In this document: positions 38,251 to 47,661 of the stretch, one piece after another
Position numbering within the stretch: the first letter of the stretch is position 1
How the letters are laid out: each line of letters begins with the position of its first letter
Assembly (NCBI RefSeq): GCF_000369525.1
Contig: NZ_KB850072.1
Coordinates: forward strand, 1,940,625 to 2,004,624
Length of the DNA: 64,000 nt
Source of the DNA: Acinetobacter higginsii
Lineage (GTDB): Bacteria; Pseudomonadota; Gammaproteobacteria; Pseudomonadales; Moraxellaceae
Direction of reading: 5' to 3'
Translations under genes and position numbers: made by a program
Notes under the pieces: generated by a model
What the model saw: only the letters and a program-made list of their open reading frames with translations
What the model was told of the DNA's origin: nothing
The model's database searches: none

Positions 38251-38343
38251 GGCGACAGGGATGTCGCCCGTTGAGCTGCGGTATCAAGGATGTACCGTCA
38301 GCTCAACAAAGGATTTTTGTTACTTTTCATCCCTGAAAAGTAA
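38251..38343 (+). repeat. Three-hairpin intergenic repeat after nadB
   Basis: Three consecutive stem-loops. GGCGACA/TGTCGCC (38251-38268) has a four-base loop. GTTGAGCTG-CGGTA/TACCG-CAGCTCAAC (38270-38307) has a nine-base loop and one bulged base. TTACTTTT/AAAAGTAA (38320-38343) has loop CATCCCTG. That last loop is the exact complement of CAGGGATG at 38256-38263. There is no coding potential. It resembles REP-type palindromes seen between Acinetobacter genes, and may cap the nadB mRNA. Confidence 0.65.
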
Positions 38344-38412
38344 GGCATAAGAAATAAAACCAAAGCATCACACAAACTTTTTAGATGATGCAGATTGAGT
38401 ATATAGCTGCTT

Positions 38413-38619
38413 TTATTTCAAATATTGCAGCGCCTCTTCAAACACTACATCCGCATTCTGTGTCGCATCTAAACGCTTCATCCGTTCAGGCTCTGCTTGC
38501 CATAAGGTCTCATAACCCGCACGTACTTTAGCGAAGAAACTTAATTTCTCTTGCTCAAAATGGTCCAATGCACCACGCTTTCGCGCACGGGTCATGCCCC
38601 AATTCAATTGGGGCATCAA
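38413..38619 (-). pseudogene. tmk: Broken 3' copy of thymidylate kinase gene
   Basis: The last roughly 63 residues of Tmk are repeated here (G-M-T-R-A-R-K-R-G-A-L-D to the final Q-Y-L-K). They are roughly 91% identical at the DNA level to the intact tmk 3' end at 39322-39520 (about 16 mismatches in 188 aligned bases, counted by eye). The P-loop half is missing, there is no ribosome-binding site, and an extra base near 38600 shifts the frame relative to tmk. Most differences are silent, so the copy diverged while still coding, probably in another strain. It is a leftover of recombination or insertion, not a working gene. Confidence 0.85.
38594..38616. repeat. Perfect 23-bp palindrome at the edge of the tmk fragment
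   Basis: ATGCCCCAATT and AATTGGGGCAT flank one central base. It lies just downstream of the lipoprotein stop and inside the duplicated tmk end, where the intact gene has only a partial palindrome. It may end the lipoprotein transcript, although no T-run follows. Confidence 0.6.
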
Positions 38620-38643
38620 ACTCTTTTAAATATTAGCTTTTTA

Positions 38644-39060
38644 TTATTTAATTCTAGTTAATCTCAAGTTCATATCAGACGGTAATAAGATTCGATATTC
38701 TGCTTCCGCATTTGGCTTTAATGTCGTCTCTTGCGAAGTAGCAATATTTGGGCATATGCCACCACCAGTTTCTAATCTAAAAATGTAATAATCTGGTTTC
38801 AGATAAATAACGCCCTTTTCGTTAGGACGAATGGAGAATACTTTAGTATTATTTACATAAATATCATGAGAACAACCACCACCAGTAAACCCCTTATCTC
38901 TTAAAAAGGTTACTTTTGCTTGATCTTGTGATTGTTTTGAAAAATATTCAGGATTATAAATTCGATCCATTGGAAGATTTTTAGCTGAATCAGTCGTTAC
39001 AGGTACCGTTGAACAACCAACTAAAGCAACAGCAAAACTTAAAAAAAATATTTTTTTCAT
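38644..39060 (-). CDS. Putative lipoprotein inserted between tmk copies
   Basis: This 138-residue protein has a short basic leader and lipobox A-L-V-G-C (Cys16). The mature part contains G-G-G-C-S-H-D-I-Y-V-N and G-G-G-I-C-P-N, giving two cysteines that may form a disulfide, and beta-rich stretches resembling DUF2846-type lipoproteins. The function is unknown. It is flanked by the intact tmk and a broken tmk 3' end, and the DNA around it is more A/T-rich than its neighbours, both signs that it arrived by transfer. It is likely a separate transcript. Confidence 0.72.
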   Translation of the reverse strand: MKKIFFLSFAVALVGCSTVPVTTDSAKNLPMDRIYNPEYFSKQSQDQAKVTFLRDKGFTGGGCSHDIYVNNTKVFSIRPNEKGVIYLKPDYYIFRLETGGGICPNIATSQETTLKPNAEAEYRILLPSDMNLRLTRIK

Positions 39061-39321
39061 TAATATCGACCCTTTACTATTTGTCGCTGTAAATTAACAA
39101 AGAGTCAAATACTTCGCAACATTCATTTAAATTAAAAAACTTCTTATTAAAATTCCAAGTTAAATATATAAAAGTCTGTGAACTACAATTAGGTTTAAAT
39201 CTTATTTATGGCAGCGCATATTCACTTATTACCTCTCACCTTAGAAAAAAGACAAGAACAATATGACCTAATGCACTGCCCCAAAAAACTATGAGGCAAT
39301 GCAAATTTAGAATAAAAATCT

Positions 39322-39921
39322 TTATTTTAAATATTGCAAAGCATCTTCAAACACAACATCTGCATTCTGTGTTGCATCCAAACGCTTCATCCGTTCAGGT
39401 TCCGCTTGCCATAAGGTCTCATAACCCGCACGCACCTTAGCAAAGAAACTTAATTTCTCTTGCTCAAAACGATCCAATGCACCACGCTCTCGCGCACGGG
39501 TCATGCCCAATTCAATCGGTGCATCTAACCAAAAGGTAATATTCGGCATTCTCGCCACAAAAGTTTGATTTAACAGTTGCAACTTATCCTGACTTAAACC
39601 ACGTCCAGAACACTGATAAGCAAAGCTAGCATCGGTAAAACGATCACTCAGCACAATTTTACCAGCCTCTAAGGCGGGTAAAATCACTTGCTGTAAATGC
39701 TGTGCACGCGCTGCATAAATTAATAACAGCTCGGTATCATGACTCATTTGCTCTTCATGATTCACCGCCAATAATAAGGAGCGAATCTGTTCCGCCAATG
39801 GTGTTCCACCTGGTTCACGGGTCAACACCACTTCTTTACCTTGCTGTTCAAAGTACTGATGAATTTTACGAATCAGCGTAGTTTTTCCTACACCTTCCGT
39901 CCCTTCAAAACTAATAAACAT
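39322..39921 (-). CDS. tmk: Thymidylate kinase
   Basis: Tmk phosphorylates dTMP to dTDP and is essential for DNA synthesis. The 199 residues are complete: P-loop E-G-T-E-G-V-G-K-T-T (6-15), the D-R-F-T-D-A-S-F-A-Y-Q motif with the catalytic DR, and the LID arginines in R-A-R-E-R-G. Its start overlaps the mltG stop by one base (TAATG). The 3' third is duplicated at 38413-38619, so this intact copy may have been reconstituted by the event that brought in the lipoprotein gene. Confidence 0.96.
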   Translation of the reverse strand: MFISFEGTEGVGKTTLIRKIHQYFEQQGKEVVLTREPGGTPLAEQIRSLLLAVNHEEQMSHDTELLLIYAARAQHLQQVILPALEAGKIVLSDRFTDASFAYQCSGRGLSQDKLQLLNQTFVARMPNITFWLDAPIELGMTRARERGALDRFEQEKLSFFAKVRAGYETLWQAEPERMKRLDATQNADVVFEDALQYLK

Positions 39922-41000
39922 TATTCGCCCTGCTTTTTCTTTGAACGTAGCACAGTTAAATATTCTTGCACTGCACGATTATGGTCTTCTAAAGACGCGG
40001 TAAATTTATGCCCACCATTGCCCGTGGCAACGAAGTAAATATTTTTGGCATCATCAGGATGCATCGCTGCTTCAATTGCTTTCTTACTTGGCAAAGCAAT
40101 TGGCGTTGGTGGCAAACCATTAATGGTATAGGTGTTATAAGCCGTTGGCGTACGCAGGTCATTACGGGTGATATTGCCTTTATAGTTATCGCCCATACCA
40201 TAAATCACAGTTGGATCTGTTTGTAAGCGCATACCCATTTTCAAACGACGGACAAATACACCTGAAACTTGTTCTAACTCGCTATCAAGGCTAGTTTCTT
40301 TCTCAATAATCGAAGCCATGATCAACGCTTCATACTTATCTTTATACGGTAAGTTCGGTGCTTTCTTGGCCCAAGCCTCATCCAAAGATTTCATTTGACG
40401 GCGATACAAATCGGTTAAGATTTTTTTATCGGTCTCGCCTTTGGCAAAGAAGTAAGTATCAGGCGCAAATAGGCCTTCTGGATGCGTATATGAGATATTT
40501 AATTGTTTTAATAATTCACTGTGCGGAAGATCAAGCAAAGTATTGGTGACATTTGGGTCTTTTCTTAGACTCTGAATCAACTGTGAAAAAGTTGTTCCTT
40601 CAATCACTAGAATACGGTTCATCTGTGCATTATCTGCATCAGACAACATATCCATCACCTGACGAATACTCATGCCTTCTATAATTTCATAAACGCCCGC
40701 TTTCATGGTGTCATGAATCATAAACTTCTGATACAGCTTTAAAACTATTGGAAAATTCACCTTATTTTCTTTGGCTAAACGATCAATAAAGCGTGAATAG
40801 GTATCACCAGAAGAAATCACCAAAAGCTGTTTTTTACTGTCTACAGGGTAATTTTTAAATAAACTCGACCATATAACGCCAAAGATCGCCAATACAAAAA
40901 TAACAATGGCGATCAAAAAGGCTTTAAAAAAAGAAAATCTAGATTTCGGTTTCGCTTTGGGCTTTTTCTTACTTTTGCTGGAATTTGGCGGCTTTGGCAT
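39921..41000 (-). CDS. mltG: Endolytic murein transglycosylase
   Basis: MltG (YceG) cleaves nascent glycan strands near the inner membrane. The ATG at 41000 gives 359 residues. A Lys-rich cytosolic tail (K-S-K-K-K-P-K-A-K-P) is followed by one membrane helix (about 25-45) and a periplasmic LysM-like and catalytic domain. The catalytic glutamate lies in A-S-I-I-E-K-E-T. The start is one base after the pabC stop, and the stop overlaps tmk, so pabC-mltG-tmk form a tight operon. Confidence 0.95.
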   Translation of the reverse strand: MPKPPNSSKSKKKPKAKPKSRFSFFKAFLIAIVIFVLAIFGVIWSSLFKNYPVDSKKQLLVISSGDTYSRFIDRLAKENKVNFPIVLKLYQKFMIHDTMKAGVYEIIEGMSIRQVMDMLSDADNAQMNRILVIEGTTFSQLIQSLRKDPNVTNTLLDLPHSELLKQLNISYTHPEGLFAPDTYFFAKGETDKKILTDLYRRQMKSLDEAWAKKAPNLPYKDKYEALIMASIIEKETSLDSELEQVSGVFVRRLKMGMRLQTDPTVIYGMGDNYKGNITRNDLRTPTAYNTYTINGLPPTPIALPSKKAIEAAMHPDDAKNIYFVATGNGGHKFTASLEDHNRAVQEYLTVLRSKKKQGE

Positions 41001-41001
41001 A

Positions 41002-41814
41002 TTAATCAATCTGGCTAAGTTTTAAAGTTTCAAATAAATCAAGATAGGGTTGCTGCGCTAAGGCCTGATCATTAAATCGAACAACCGCTTTCATTGGATG
41101 TAACGCATTGCAAAAAAATAAACTTTGGATATGGCCAATCTCATTCATATCGATACACCGCTGCTCACATTCAATCTGATATTGCTGCATTCTCGACAAG
41201 ATTTTGGCTCTCATCACACCGTGGACGCCATTATAACGAAGTTCAGGCGTAATCCATCGATCATTTATACGAATAAAACAATTACTGCTCACCCCTTCAA
41301 CAATATAACCTTGTACATCACTAACAAGGGCTTCTAACCAACCACGCTGATCAGCTTCTTGCTTGAGTAAGACCTGTTCTAATCTATTCAGCGTTTTTAA
41401 ACCTACTAAATGCGGCATATTCAAACCCAAAGCATGATTTAACATGCCACTTTCAATCCACTCAGGCTGAAAAGCCTGTGTCACTCTTGGGTAATACCAG
41501 ACATACACATCAGCCGCATGTAATGGCAGACTATAACCACGATCGCCTTCACCACGGCTAATCACGACTTTTAATGTGCCATTGAGATTTGAATATTGCT
41601 GCTGTAATTGTACAAGTGACTTTTCTACACAAGATAAATCTGCATCCAGCTGTAATGACTGACATGCCAATTTTAAACGTGCAAAGTGTAGTTCTTTTAG
41701 TTCAAAAATTCCGTGAAAAATACGTGCTGTGGTAAAGCAGCCATCGCCATAATGAAAAGCTCGGTCTAATAAAGGGATGGAATCAATTAATTGTCCATTT
41801 TTATAACACTGCAT
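41002..41814 (-). CDS. pabC: 4-amino-4-deoxychorismate lyase
   Basis: PabC releases pyruvate from aminodeoxychorismate to make p-aminobenzoate for folate. The 270 residues have the fold type IV PLP features: R-A-F-H-Y-G-D-G-C-F near the N-terminus, the PLP lysine in G-L-K-T-L-N-R-L-E, and V-E-G-V-S-S-N-C-F. It begins the pabC-mltG-tmk operon, the same order as in E. coli and Pseudomonas. Confidence 0.94.
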   Translation of the reverse strand: MQCYKNGQLIDSIPLLDRAFHYGDGCFTTARIFHGIFELKELHFARLKLACQSLQLDADLSCVEKSLVQLQQQYSNLNGTLKVVISRGEGDRGYSLPLHAADVYVWYYPRVTQAFQPEWIESGMLNHALGLNMPHLVGLKTLNRLEQVLLKQEADQRGWLEALVSDVQGYIVEGVSSNCFIRINDRWITPELRYNGVHGVMRAKILSRMQQYQIECEQRCIDMNEIGHIQSLFFCNALHPMKAVVRFNDQALAQQPYLDLFETLKLSQID

Positions 41815-42065
41815 AATCTAGATACCTTTCCACTTTATAAGCCAGCATCACCAAAACCAATAAGCTATTGATTTTAAATAAGTATAACAATTAAAGCCTA
41901 AAATTAAAAATCACTTATATATCAATAATTCAGCAAAGCTTATCTGTTTTATCTATTTCTATTTTTTTCATAACAAATTCGATTTTAATTATTTTTTTTG
42001 CAAAAAAACTGGCGTTATGCTGCGTACATATTCCAAACAGTGATTTAGATTTTAAGGGGTTTTCC

Positions 42066-43073
42066 ATGCGTTTTTCTCAAGTTAAAGTCGGCGTCATTGC
42101 CGCATTACTCTCAGTTTCTTCATTCGCGGCACAAGAATTCTTAAACGTTTCTTATGACCCAACGCGTGAGCTGTATACAGATTTCAATAAACAATTCGGT
42201 ACGTTCTGGAAACAACGTACAGGTCAGGACATCGACTTTAAACAATCACACGGCGGTTCAGGTAAACAAGCCCGCGCCGTGATTGATGGCTTAAATGCCG
42301 ATGTAGTCACACTTGCACTTGCAGCAGATATCGATGAGATCGCTGAAAATGCAAAACTCCTTCCAGCAGACTGGCAAAAGAAATTACCGAACAACTCTAC
42401 GCCATATACCTCAACAATTGTATTCCTTGTTCGTAAAGGCAACCCAAAACAAATCAAAGATTGGGGTGATCTGGTTAAGCCAGGTGTAGAAATCATTACA
42501 CCAAACCCAAAAACATCGGGTGGTGCACGTTGGAACTACTTAGGTGCTTGGGCTTGGGCGAAACACCAGAAAGGCGGTAATGATGCCAAAGCTCAAGAAT
42601 TTGTTCGTCAAATTTATAAACAAACTAAAGTGCTAGATTCAGGTGCACGTGGTGCAACCACAACCTTTGCTGAACGCGGTATCGGTGATGTATTGCTAGC
42701 TTGGGAAAATGAAGCCTACCTAGCCGTACGTGAACAACCAGGCAAATTCGAAATCGTTACCCCTTCTCTATCGATTCTCGCTGAACCACCAGTGGCTGTT
42801 GTAGAAAAGAATGCTGAGAAAAAAGGCAATTTGCAAATCGCTCGTGGTTACTTGAACTACCTGTATTCACCAGCAGGTCAAGAAATTGCTGCACGTAACT
42901 TTTACCGTCCACGTAATGCGGCCGTATTAAAGAAATACAGCAACGTATTTAAACCACTTAAATTAGTGACGATTGATCAAGAATTTGGTGGCTGGACCAA
43001 GGTACAAAAAACACACTTTGATAACGGCGGTATCTTTGACCAAATCGTCAAGATCAACAGCACAACGAAATAA
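42066..43073 (+). CDS. sbp: Sulfate/thiosulfate ABC transporter substrate-binding protein
   Basis: This periplasmic protein binds sulfate (or thiosulfate) and feeds the CysTWA importer. The 335 residues have a signal peptide cleaved after S-F-A-A, then the mature start [15 protein letters not shown]. Further typical stretches are [25 protein letters not shown] and [10 protein letters not shown]. Sbp and CysP cannot be told apart from sequence alone. The upstream 250 bp are very A/T-rich and probably bind CysB. Confidence 0.93.
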   Translation: MRFSQVKVGVIAALLSVSSFAAQEFLNVSYDPTRELYTDFNKQFGTFWKQRTGQDIDFKQSHGGSGKQARAVIDGLNADVVTLALAADIDEIAENAKLLPADWQKKLPNNSTPYTSTIVFLVRKGNPKQIKDWGDLVKPGVEIITPNPKTSGGARWNYLGAWAWAKHQKGGNDAKAQEFVRQIYKQTKVLDSGARGATTTFAERGIGDVLLAWENEAYLAVREQPGKFEIVTPSLSILAEPPVAVVEKNAEKKGNLQIARGYLNYLYSPAGQEIAARNFYRPRNAAVLKKYSNVFKPLKLVTIDQEFGGWTKVQKTHFDNGGIFDQIVKINSTTK

Positions 43074-43104
43074 TTTACTCAACGGGTAAATAGGGAGAGC
43101 GGAC

Positions 43105-43707
43105 ATGATTCATACCGTAATTGTTCCAGGTGTAGGTGGTAGCGAAGCGCAGCATTGGCAATCTTGGTTACAACAGCAACTCATGTCTAGCTCTCGCGTT
43201 CAACAGCAACATTGGGATCGACCTGTATTAAGTGAATGGGTTGCTCAATTTGTTAAAACTGTTTCAGCCGCTCCAGCGCCTGTTCAAATCGTTGCACATA
43301 GCTTTGGCTGTTTAACCAGTGTTGCTGCGCTGGCTGAACACCCAGAACTCAGAGCAAAAGTTAAAAATCTGATTTTGGTTGCACCTGCGAACCCGGCACG
43401 ATTTGGTGAAGCAGGTTTTGCGCGTCATAGCTTGACTGACTATAAGCAGTATTTTCAACAGCTGAAAATCGAAGTACCAACCACATTATTGATTAGTGAA
43501 AATGACCCTTGGTTAGGTTATGTCGATGCACTGCAACTCGCGCAAGCATGGAAATTAACACCAATCAATTTAGGTCAAGTTGGTCATATCAATGTTGCTT
43601 CTGGATTTGGTCCTTTCCCTGAGATCCTGAACTACCTGCTACCTGAAAAAAAGATGCAGCCTATCGTCCGAATGAGTCAGGCAAATTTTAATTTGAAATT
43701 TGCCTAA
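43105..43707 (+). CDS. RBBP9/YdeN-family alpha/beta hydrolase
   Basis: This 200-residue serine-hydrolase-like protein carries the nucleophile motif A-H-S-F-G-C, the acid in E-N-D-P-W and the histidine in G-H-I-N-V-A-S-G, so the catalytic triad is complete. The family acts on unknown small esters or peptides. It has a good GGGAGAGCGGA ribosome-binding site 31 bp after sbp and sits between sbp and cysT, inside the sulfate operon. It may serve sulfur scavenging, but this is only position-based. Confidence 0.87.
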   Translation: MIHTVIVPGVGGSEAQHWQSWLQQQLMSSSRVQQQHWDRPVLSEWVAQFVKTVSAAPAPVQIVAHSFGCLTSVAALAEHPELRAKVKNLILVAPANPARFGEAGFARHSLTDYKQYFQQLKIEVPTTLLISENDPWLGYVDALQLAQAWKLTPINLGQVGHINVASGFGPFPEILNYLLPEKKMQPIVRMSQANFNLKFA

Positions 43708-43784
43708 CCCCAGCTTTCCGTAATTCTAGTATTCGCATTATTTATTTGCTTGTTTTAGCAAACATTTCTCTTTGAGGAAATATC

Positions 43785-44618
43785 ATGTCGCAGCGTTCCC
43801 GAGTGCTGCCTGGGTTTGGTCTCTCATTAGGCTTCACCCTCGCTTACGTGTCTTTGATTGTGCTTATTCCTTTATCTGCTGTATTTATCAAATCTTTAGG
43901 GATTGGGTGGGATGGCTTATGGGAAATCTTAACCTCAGAACGAATTTTAAAATCCTTACAGCTTAGCTTTAGTGCCGCACTGATTGCCGCTTTAGTTAAC
44001 GTTATTTTTGGTTTGTTATTGGCTTGGTGTCTTGTGCGTTATAACTTCCCAGGCAAACGCATTGTCGATGCTTTGGTGGATTTACCCTTTGCCCTACCGA
44101 CGGCTGTTGCAGGTATTGCCTTAACCTCTTTATATGCCCCAACAGGCTGGATTGGACAATATCTTTCTCCACTTGGGATTGAAGTGGCTTATACCCCGAT
44201 TGGGATCACACTTGCTTTAATCTTTATTGGTCTTCCATTCGTGGTTCGTACCGTACAACCTGTACTCAGCGATATTGAAACTGAATTGGAAGAAGCCGCT
44301 TCAGCATTAGGAGCGAATCGTTGGCAAACCATTACCAAAATCATTTTGCCGATTTTATTCCCCGCTTTGCTAACAGGTTTTGCCTTAGCTTTTGCACGCG
44401 GTGTTGGCGAATATGGCTCTGTTATCTTCATTGCAGGCAACCAACCGTATAAAACAGAAATTGCACCGTTGATGATCATCTCTCGCTTAGAAGAATATGA
44501 TTACGCAGGCGCAACCACCATCGCTGTGGTTATGCTCATCCTCTCTTTCGGCATCTTATTTTTAATTAACTTGGTGCAAGCATGGGCTAGCCGTCGCACA
44601 GGGAGAGTTGCACAATGA
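43785..44618 (+). CDS. cysT: Sulfate ABC transporter permease CysT
   Basis: CysT (also called CysU) forms half of the sulfate channel. The 277 residues have six hydrophobic segments and the permease coupling loop [24 protein letters not shown] ribosome-binding site precedes the ATG. The stop overlaps the cysW start by 4 bp, so the two subunits are translationally coupled. Confidence 0.95.
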   Translation: MSQRSRVLPGFGLSLGFTLAYVSLIVLIPLSAVFIKSLGIGWDGLWEILTSERILKSLQLSFSAALIAALVNVIFGLLLAWCLVRYNFPGKRIVDALVDLPFALPTAVAGIALTSLYAPTGWIGQYLSPLGIEVAYTPIGITLALIFIGLPFVVRTVQPVLSDIETELEEAASALGANRWQTITKIILPILFPALLTGFALAFARGVGEYGSVIFIAGNQPYKTEIAPLMIISRLEEYDYAGATTIAVVMLILSFGILFLINLVQAWASRRTGRVAQ

Positions 44619-45499
44619 GCTTAAATACCAATAGCAACGCTTTAGCAATCAAATTACAAGCCCGAGATGCAACCCGAGAACCAACTTGGGTTCGCTATAC
44701 CTTGATTGGTGTTGCACTGATCTTTTTCCTGAGCTGCTTAATCCTACCGCTGATTTTGGTTTTTGTTGAAGCATTTAAACAAGGTCTGACTGTTTATATC
44801 AATGCCTTAACCGATTCAGATACGTTGTCAGCCGTCAAACTGACCTTACTCACTGCCGCGATTGCAGTACCCATTAATGTGGTGTTTGGTGTTGCAGCAG
44901 CATGGGCGGTTGCAAAGTTTCAGTTCCGAGGCAAAGCCATCTTAACCACCATTATTGATATGCCTTTCTCGGTATCGCCAGTCATTGCAGGTTTAATGTT
45001 GGTTCTGATTTTTGGTACACAAGGCTGGATGGGCAGTTGGTTAATGGATCATGACATCAAAATCTTGTATGCCGTACCTGCGATTGTACTCGCCACCATT
45101 TTCATTACTGTTCCATTCGTTGCTCGTGAGTTAATTCCGTTAATGGAAGCACAAGGGACTGAGGAAGAAGAAGCTGCGATTGTACTCGGTGCTTCAGGTT
45201 GGCAAACCTTCTGGAGAGTGACTTTACCGAATATCAAATGGGGTCTGATTTACGGCGTGATTCTGTGTAATGCCCGTGCAATGGGTGAGTTCGGTGCGGT
45301 ATCTGTGGTTTCAGGTCATATTCGCGGTCAAACCAATACCTTACCGTTACACGTCGAGATTCTTTATAACGAATATACCTTTAGTGCTGCATTTGCTGTG
45401 TCTTCATTACTGGCATTTTTAGCGATCATCACTTTGATTTTGAAAACATGGCTAGAAATACGTCAAGAGCAAGCAAATAAACATCAGCCGAATCACTAA
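44615..45499 (+). CDS. cysW: Sulfate ABC transporter permease CysW
   Basis: CysW is the partner of CysT in the sulfate channel. The 294 residues include six membrane segments and the coupling loop [16 protein letters not shown]. The conserved [21 protein letters not shown] segment is typical of CysW. It overlaps cysT by 4 bp and is followed by cysA after 11 bp. Confidence 0.95.
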   Translation: MSLNTNSNALAIKLQARDATREPTWVRYTLIGVALIFFLSCLILPLILVFVEAFKQGLTVYINALTDSDTLSAVKLTLLTAAIAVPINVVFGVAAAWAVAKFQFRGKAILTTIIDMPFSVSPVIAGLMLVLIFGTQGWMGSWLMDHDIKILYAVPAIVLATIFITVPFVARELIPLMEAQGTEEEEAAIVLGASGWQTFWRVTLPNIKWGLIYGVILCNARAMGEFGAVSVVSGHIRGQTNTLPLHVEILYNEYTFSAAFAVSSLLAFLAIITLILKTWLEIRQEQANKHQPNH

Positions 45500-45510
45500 G
45501 GAATAAACAC

Positions 45511-46581
45511 ATGAGTATTCAAGTTAAAAATATTGAAAAACACTTTGGTGCATTCCATGCGCTGAAAAATATCTCTTTAGACTTTCCTGAAGGTGAATTG
45601 GTTGCCCTACTTGGTCCTTCAGGCTGCGGAAAAACTACCTTATTACGCATCATTGCAGGCTTAGAATCTGCAGATGGCGGTCAGGTTTTACTTGAAGGTG
45701 AAGATGCAACAGACATCCACGTGCGTGAACGTCAGGTCGGTTTTGTTTTCCAGCACTATGCCCTGTTCCGCCACATGACTGTTTTCGACAATATTGCCTT
45801 TGGCTTACGTGTTCGCCCACGTGCAACACGCCCTTCGGAAGCTGACATCAAAAAACGTGTGACACGCTTACTTGATCTGGTGCAACTTGGTTTCTTGGCA
45901 GATCGTTACCCTGCTCAGCTTTCCGGTGGTCAACGCCAACGTATTGCTTTAGCCCGTGCACTCGCAGTTGAACCACGTGTTCTGCTCTTAGATGAACCAT
46001 TTGGTGCACTTGATGCCAAAGTACGTAAAGAATTACGCCGTTGGTTACGTACCTTACATGATGAGCTGCATATTACTTCGATCTTCGTGACTCACGATCA
46101 AGAAGAAGCTTTAGAAGTGGCTGACCAGATCATCGTGATGAACAAAGGTGACGTTGAACAGATTGGTTCACCACGTGAAGTGTATGAAAAACCTGCTACC
46201 CCATTTGTTTTTGATTTCCTTGGTCAAGCAAATCGTTTTGAAGGTGAGCATACTGGCGGTATTATCCGTATCGGCGATGACCGTATTCAGCTACCGACTC
46301 TATTAGATGCGCCACAAGGGAAAGTCATTGCATTTGCACGACCAAATGAATTACATATTCATACCCAACCTCAAGCCAATACCCTTGAGGCAACGTTCTT
46401 ACGTGAAGTGTGGATTGCAGGTCGAGTTGTGGCGGAATTACAAGATCGTAGTGGACGTACTATCGAAATTTTATTAAGTGTAGAAGAAGCGAACTTACAT
46501 CAATTCAAACCAAATCAAACCGTTTGGATCAGTGCAGCTCAACTTCATTTATTCGCAGATCAAACAACGCAAGTTGCTTAA
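45511..46581 (+). CDS. cysA: Sulfate ABC transporter ATP-binding protein CysA
   Basis: CysA is the ATPase of the sulfate importer. The 356 residues have Walker A (G-P-S-G-C-G-K-T-T), signature [10 protein letters not shown], Walker B ([12 protein letters not shown]) and switch T-H-D-Q-E-E-A. A C-terminal TOBE-like region (from about 240) follows. It is the last gene of the transport operon; the regulator gene follows 53 bp later. Confidence 0.96.
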   Translation: MSIQVKNIEKHFGAFHALKNISLDFPEGELVALLGPSGCGKTTLLRIIAGLESADGGQVLLEGEDATDIHVRERQVGFVFQHYALFRHMTVFDNIAFGLRVRPRATRPSEADIKKRVTRLLDLVQLGFLADRYPAQLSGGQRQRIALARALAVEPRVLLLDEPFGALDAKVRKELRRWLRTLHDELHITSIFVTHDQEEALEVADQIIVMNKGDVEQIGSPREVYEKPATPFVFDFLGQANRFEGEHTGGIIRIGDDRIQLPTLLDAPQGKVIAFARPNELHIHTQPQANTLEATFLREVWIAGRVVAELQDRSGRTIEILLSVEEANLHQFKPNQTVWISAAQLHLFADQTTQVA

Positions 46582-46634
46582 AATAATATTGATGGGGTAA
46601 AACACGCCCCATCCTCTTATGAGGAAAAACTTTT

Positions 46635-47558
46635 ATGAACTTCCAACAACTCAGAATTATTCGAGAAACTGTTCGCCAAAACTTTAATTTAACTGAAGCA
46701 TCTGCGGCACTTTATACCTCCCAATCTGGTGTCAGTAAACACATTAAAGATTTAGAAGATGAATTAGGTGTACAACTTTTTGTACGTAAAGGTAAACGCT
46801 TATTAGGCCTCACCGAACCAGGACAATCCTTATTAAGCATTGTAGAGCGCATGTTGGTCGATGCTGACAATATTAAACGTCTAGCCGATGATTTTAATAA
46901 AGTGGATGAAGGCACACTGACCATTGCAACCACGCATACTCAGGCACGTTATGTGCTGCCACCGATTGTGAATCAGTTTAAAAAATTATTTCCAAAAGTC
47001 CATTTGGTTTTACAACAGGCCAGCCCAGTTGAAATTGCAGAAATGCTGCTACAAGGTGAAGCAGATATTGGTATTGCAACCGAATCATTAACAACAGAAG
47101 ATAATTTAGCCAGCGTACCTTATTATGAATGGCACCATAGCATAATCACCCCAAAAGACCACCCTCTAGCGAAACTAGATAAAATCAGCTTGGACGTCTT
47201 AGCCGAATATCCGTTGATTACCTATCATGGCGGTTTTACAGGCCGTTCTAAAATTGACAAAGCCTTTGAAGATGCACAATTGCATGCCGACATTGTAATG
47301 TCAGCCCTCGATGCCGATGTCATCAAAACCTATGTTGAACTGAATATGGGGGTCGGGATTGTCAACGATGTCGCTTATGATGCGGAGCGTGATTATCGTT
47401 TACAACAAATTAAAACAGATATATTTGGTGTTAATACCACTTGGATTGCGGTACGAAAAGGGCATCTGCTCCGTGGCTATGGTTATGAATTTATTTCGCT
47501 CTGCTCACCAGAAACAGATATTAAAGCACTGAAAAAAGTAGCTTATCCAGAAGAATAA
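46635..47558 (+). CDS. cysB: LysR-type regulator CysB
   Basis: CysB activates sulfate uptake and cysteine synthesis genes, with O- or N-acetylserine as inducer. The 307 residues show an N-terminal winged helix (L-T-E-A-S-A-A-L-Y-T-S-Q-S-G-V-S-K-H-I) and an effector domain with T-T-H-T-Q-A-R-Y, P-L-I-T-Y and G-F-T-G-R-S, as in E. coli CysB and Cbl. Cbl is an alternative name. It sits at the end of the sulfate operon, so it probably regulates the genes upstream of it. A strong terminator follows. Confidence 0.92.
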   Translation: MNFQQLRIIRETVRQNFNLTEASAALYTSQSGVSKHIKDLEDELGVQLFVRKGKRLLGLTEPGQSLLSIVERMLVDADNIKRLADDFNKVDEGTLTIATTHTQARYVLPPIVNQFKKLFPKVHLVLQQASPVEIAEMLLQGEADIGIATESLTTEDNLASVPYYEWHHSIITPKDHPLAKLDKISLDVLAEYPLITYHGGFTGRSKIDKAFEDAQLHADIVMSALDADVIKTYVELNMGVGIVNDVAYDAERDYRLQQIKTDIFGVNTTWIAVRKGHLLRGYGYEFISLCSPETDIKALKKVAYPEE

Positions 47559-47567
47559 ATTATCAAA

Positions 47568-47600
47568 AAAAACAAAAGGCTCATATGAGCCTTTTGTTTT
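47568..47600 (+). terminator. cysB terminator
   Basis: The stem ACAAAAGGCTCA/TGAGCCTTTTGT is followed by T-rich sequence. Confidence 0.9.
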
Positions 47601-47616
47601 GCTTATTAAAGCGCAT

Positions 47617-47647
47617 AAAAAAACGAGCATTGAGCTCGTTTTTTTAT
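47617..47647 (-). terminator. carO terminator
   Basis: The stem AAACGAGC/GCTCGTTT has A- and T-runs on both sides, so it may work in both directions. It lies just past the carO stop. Confidence 0.85.
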
Positions 47648-47661
47648 GCTGAATGCATGGA

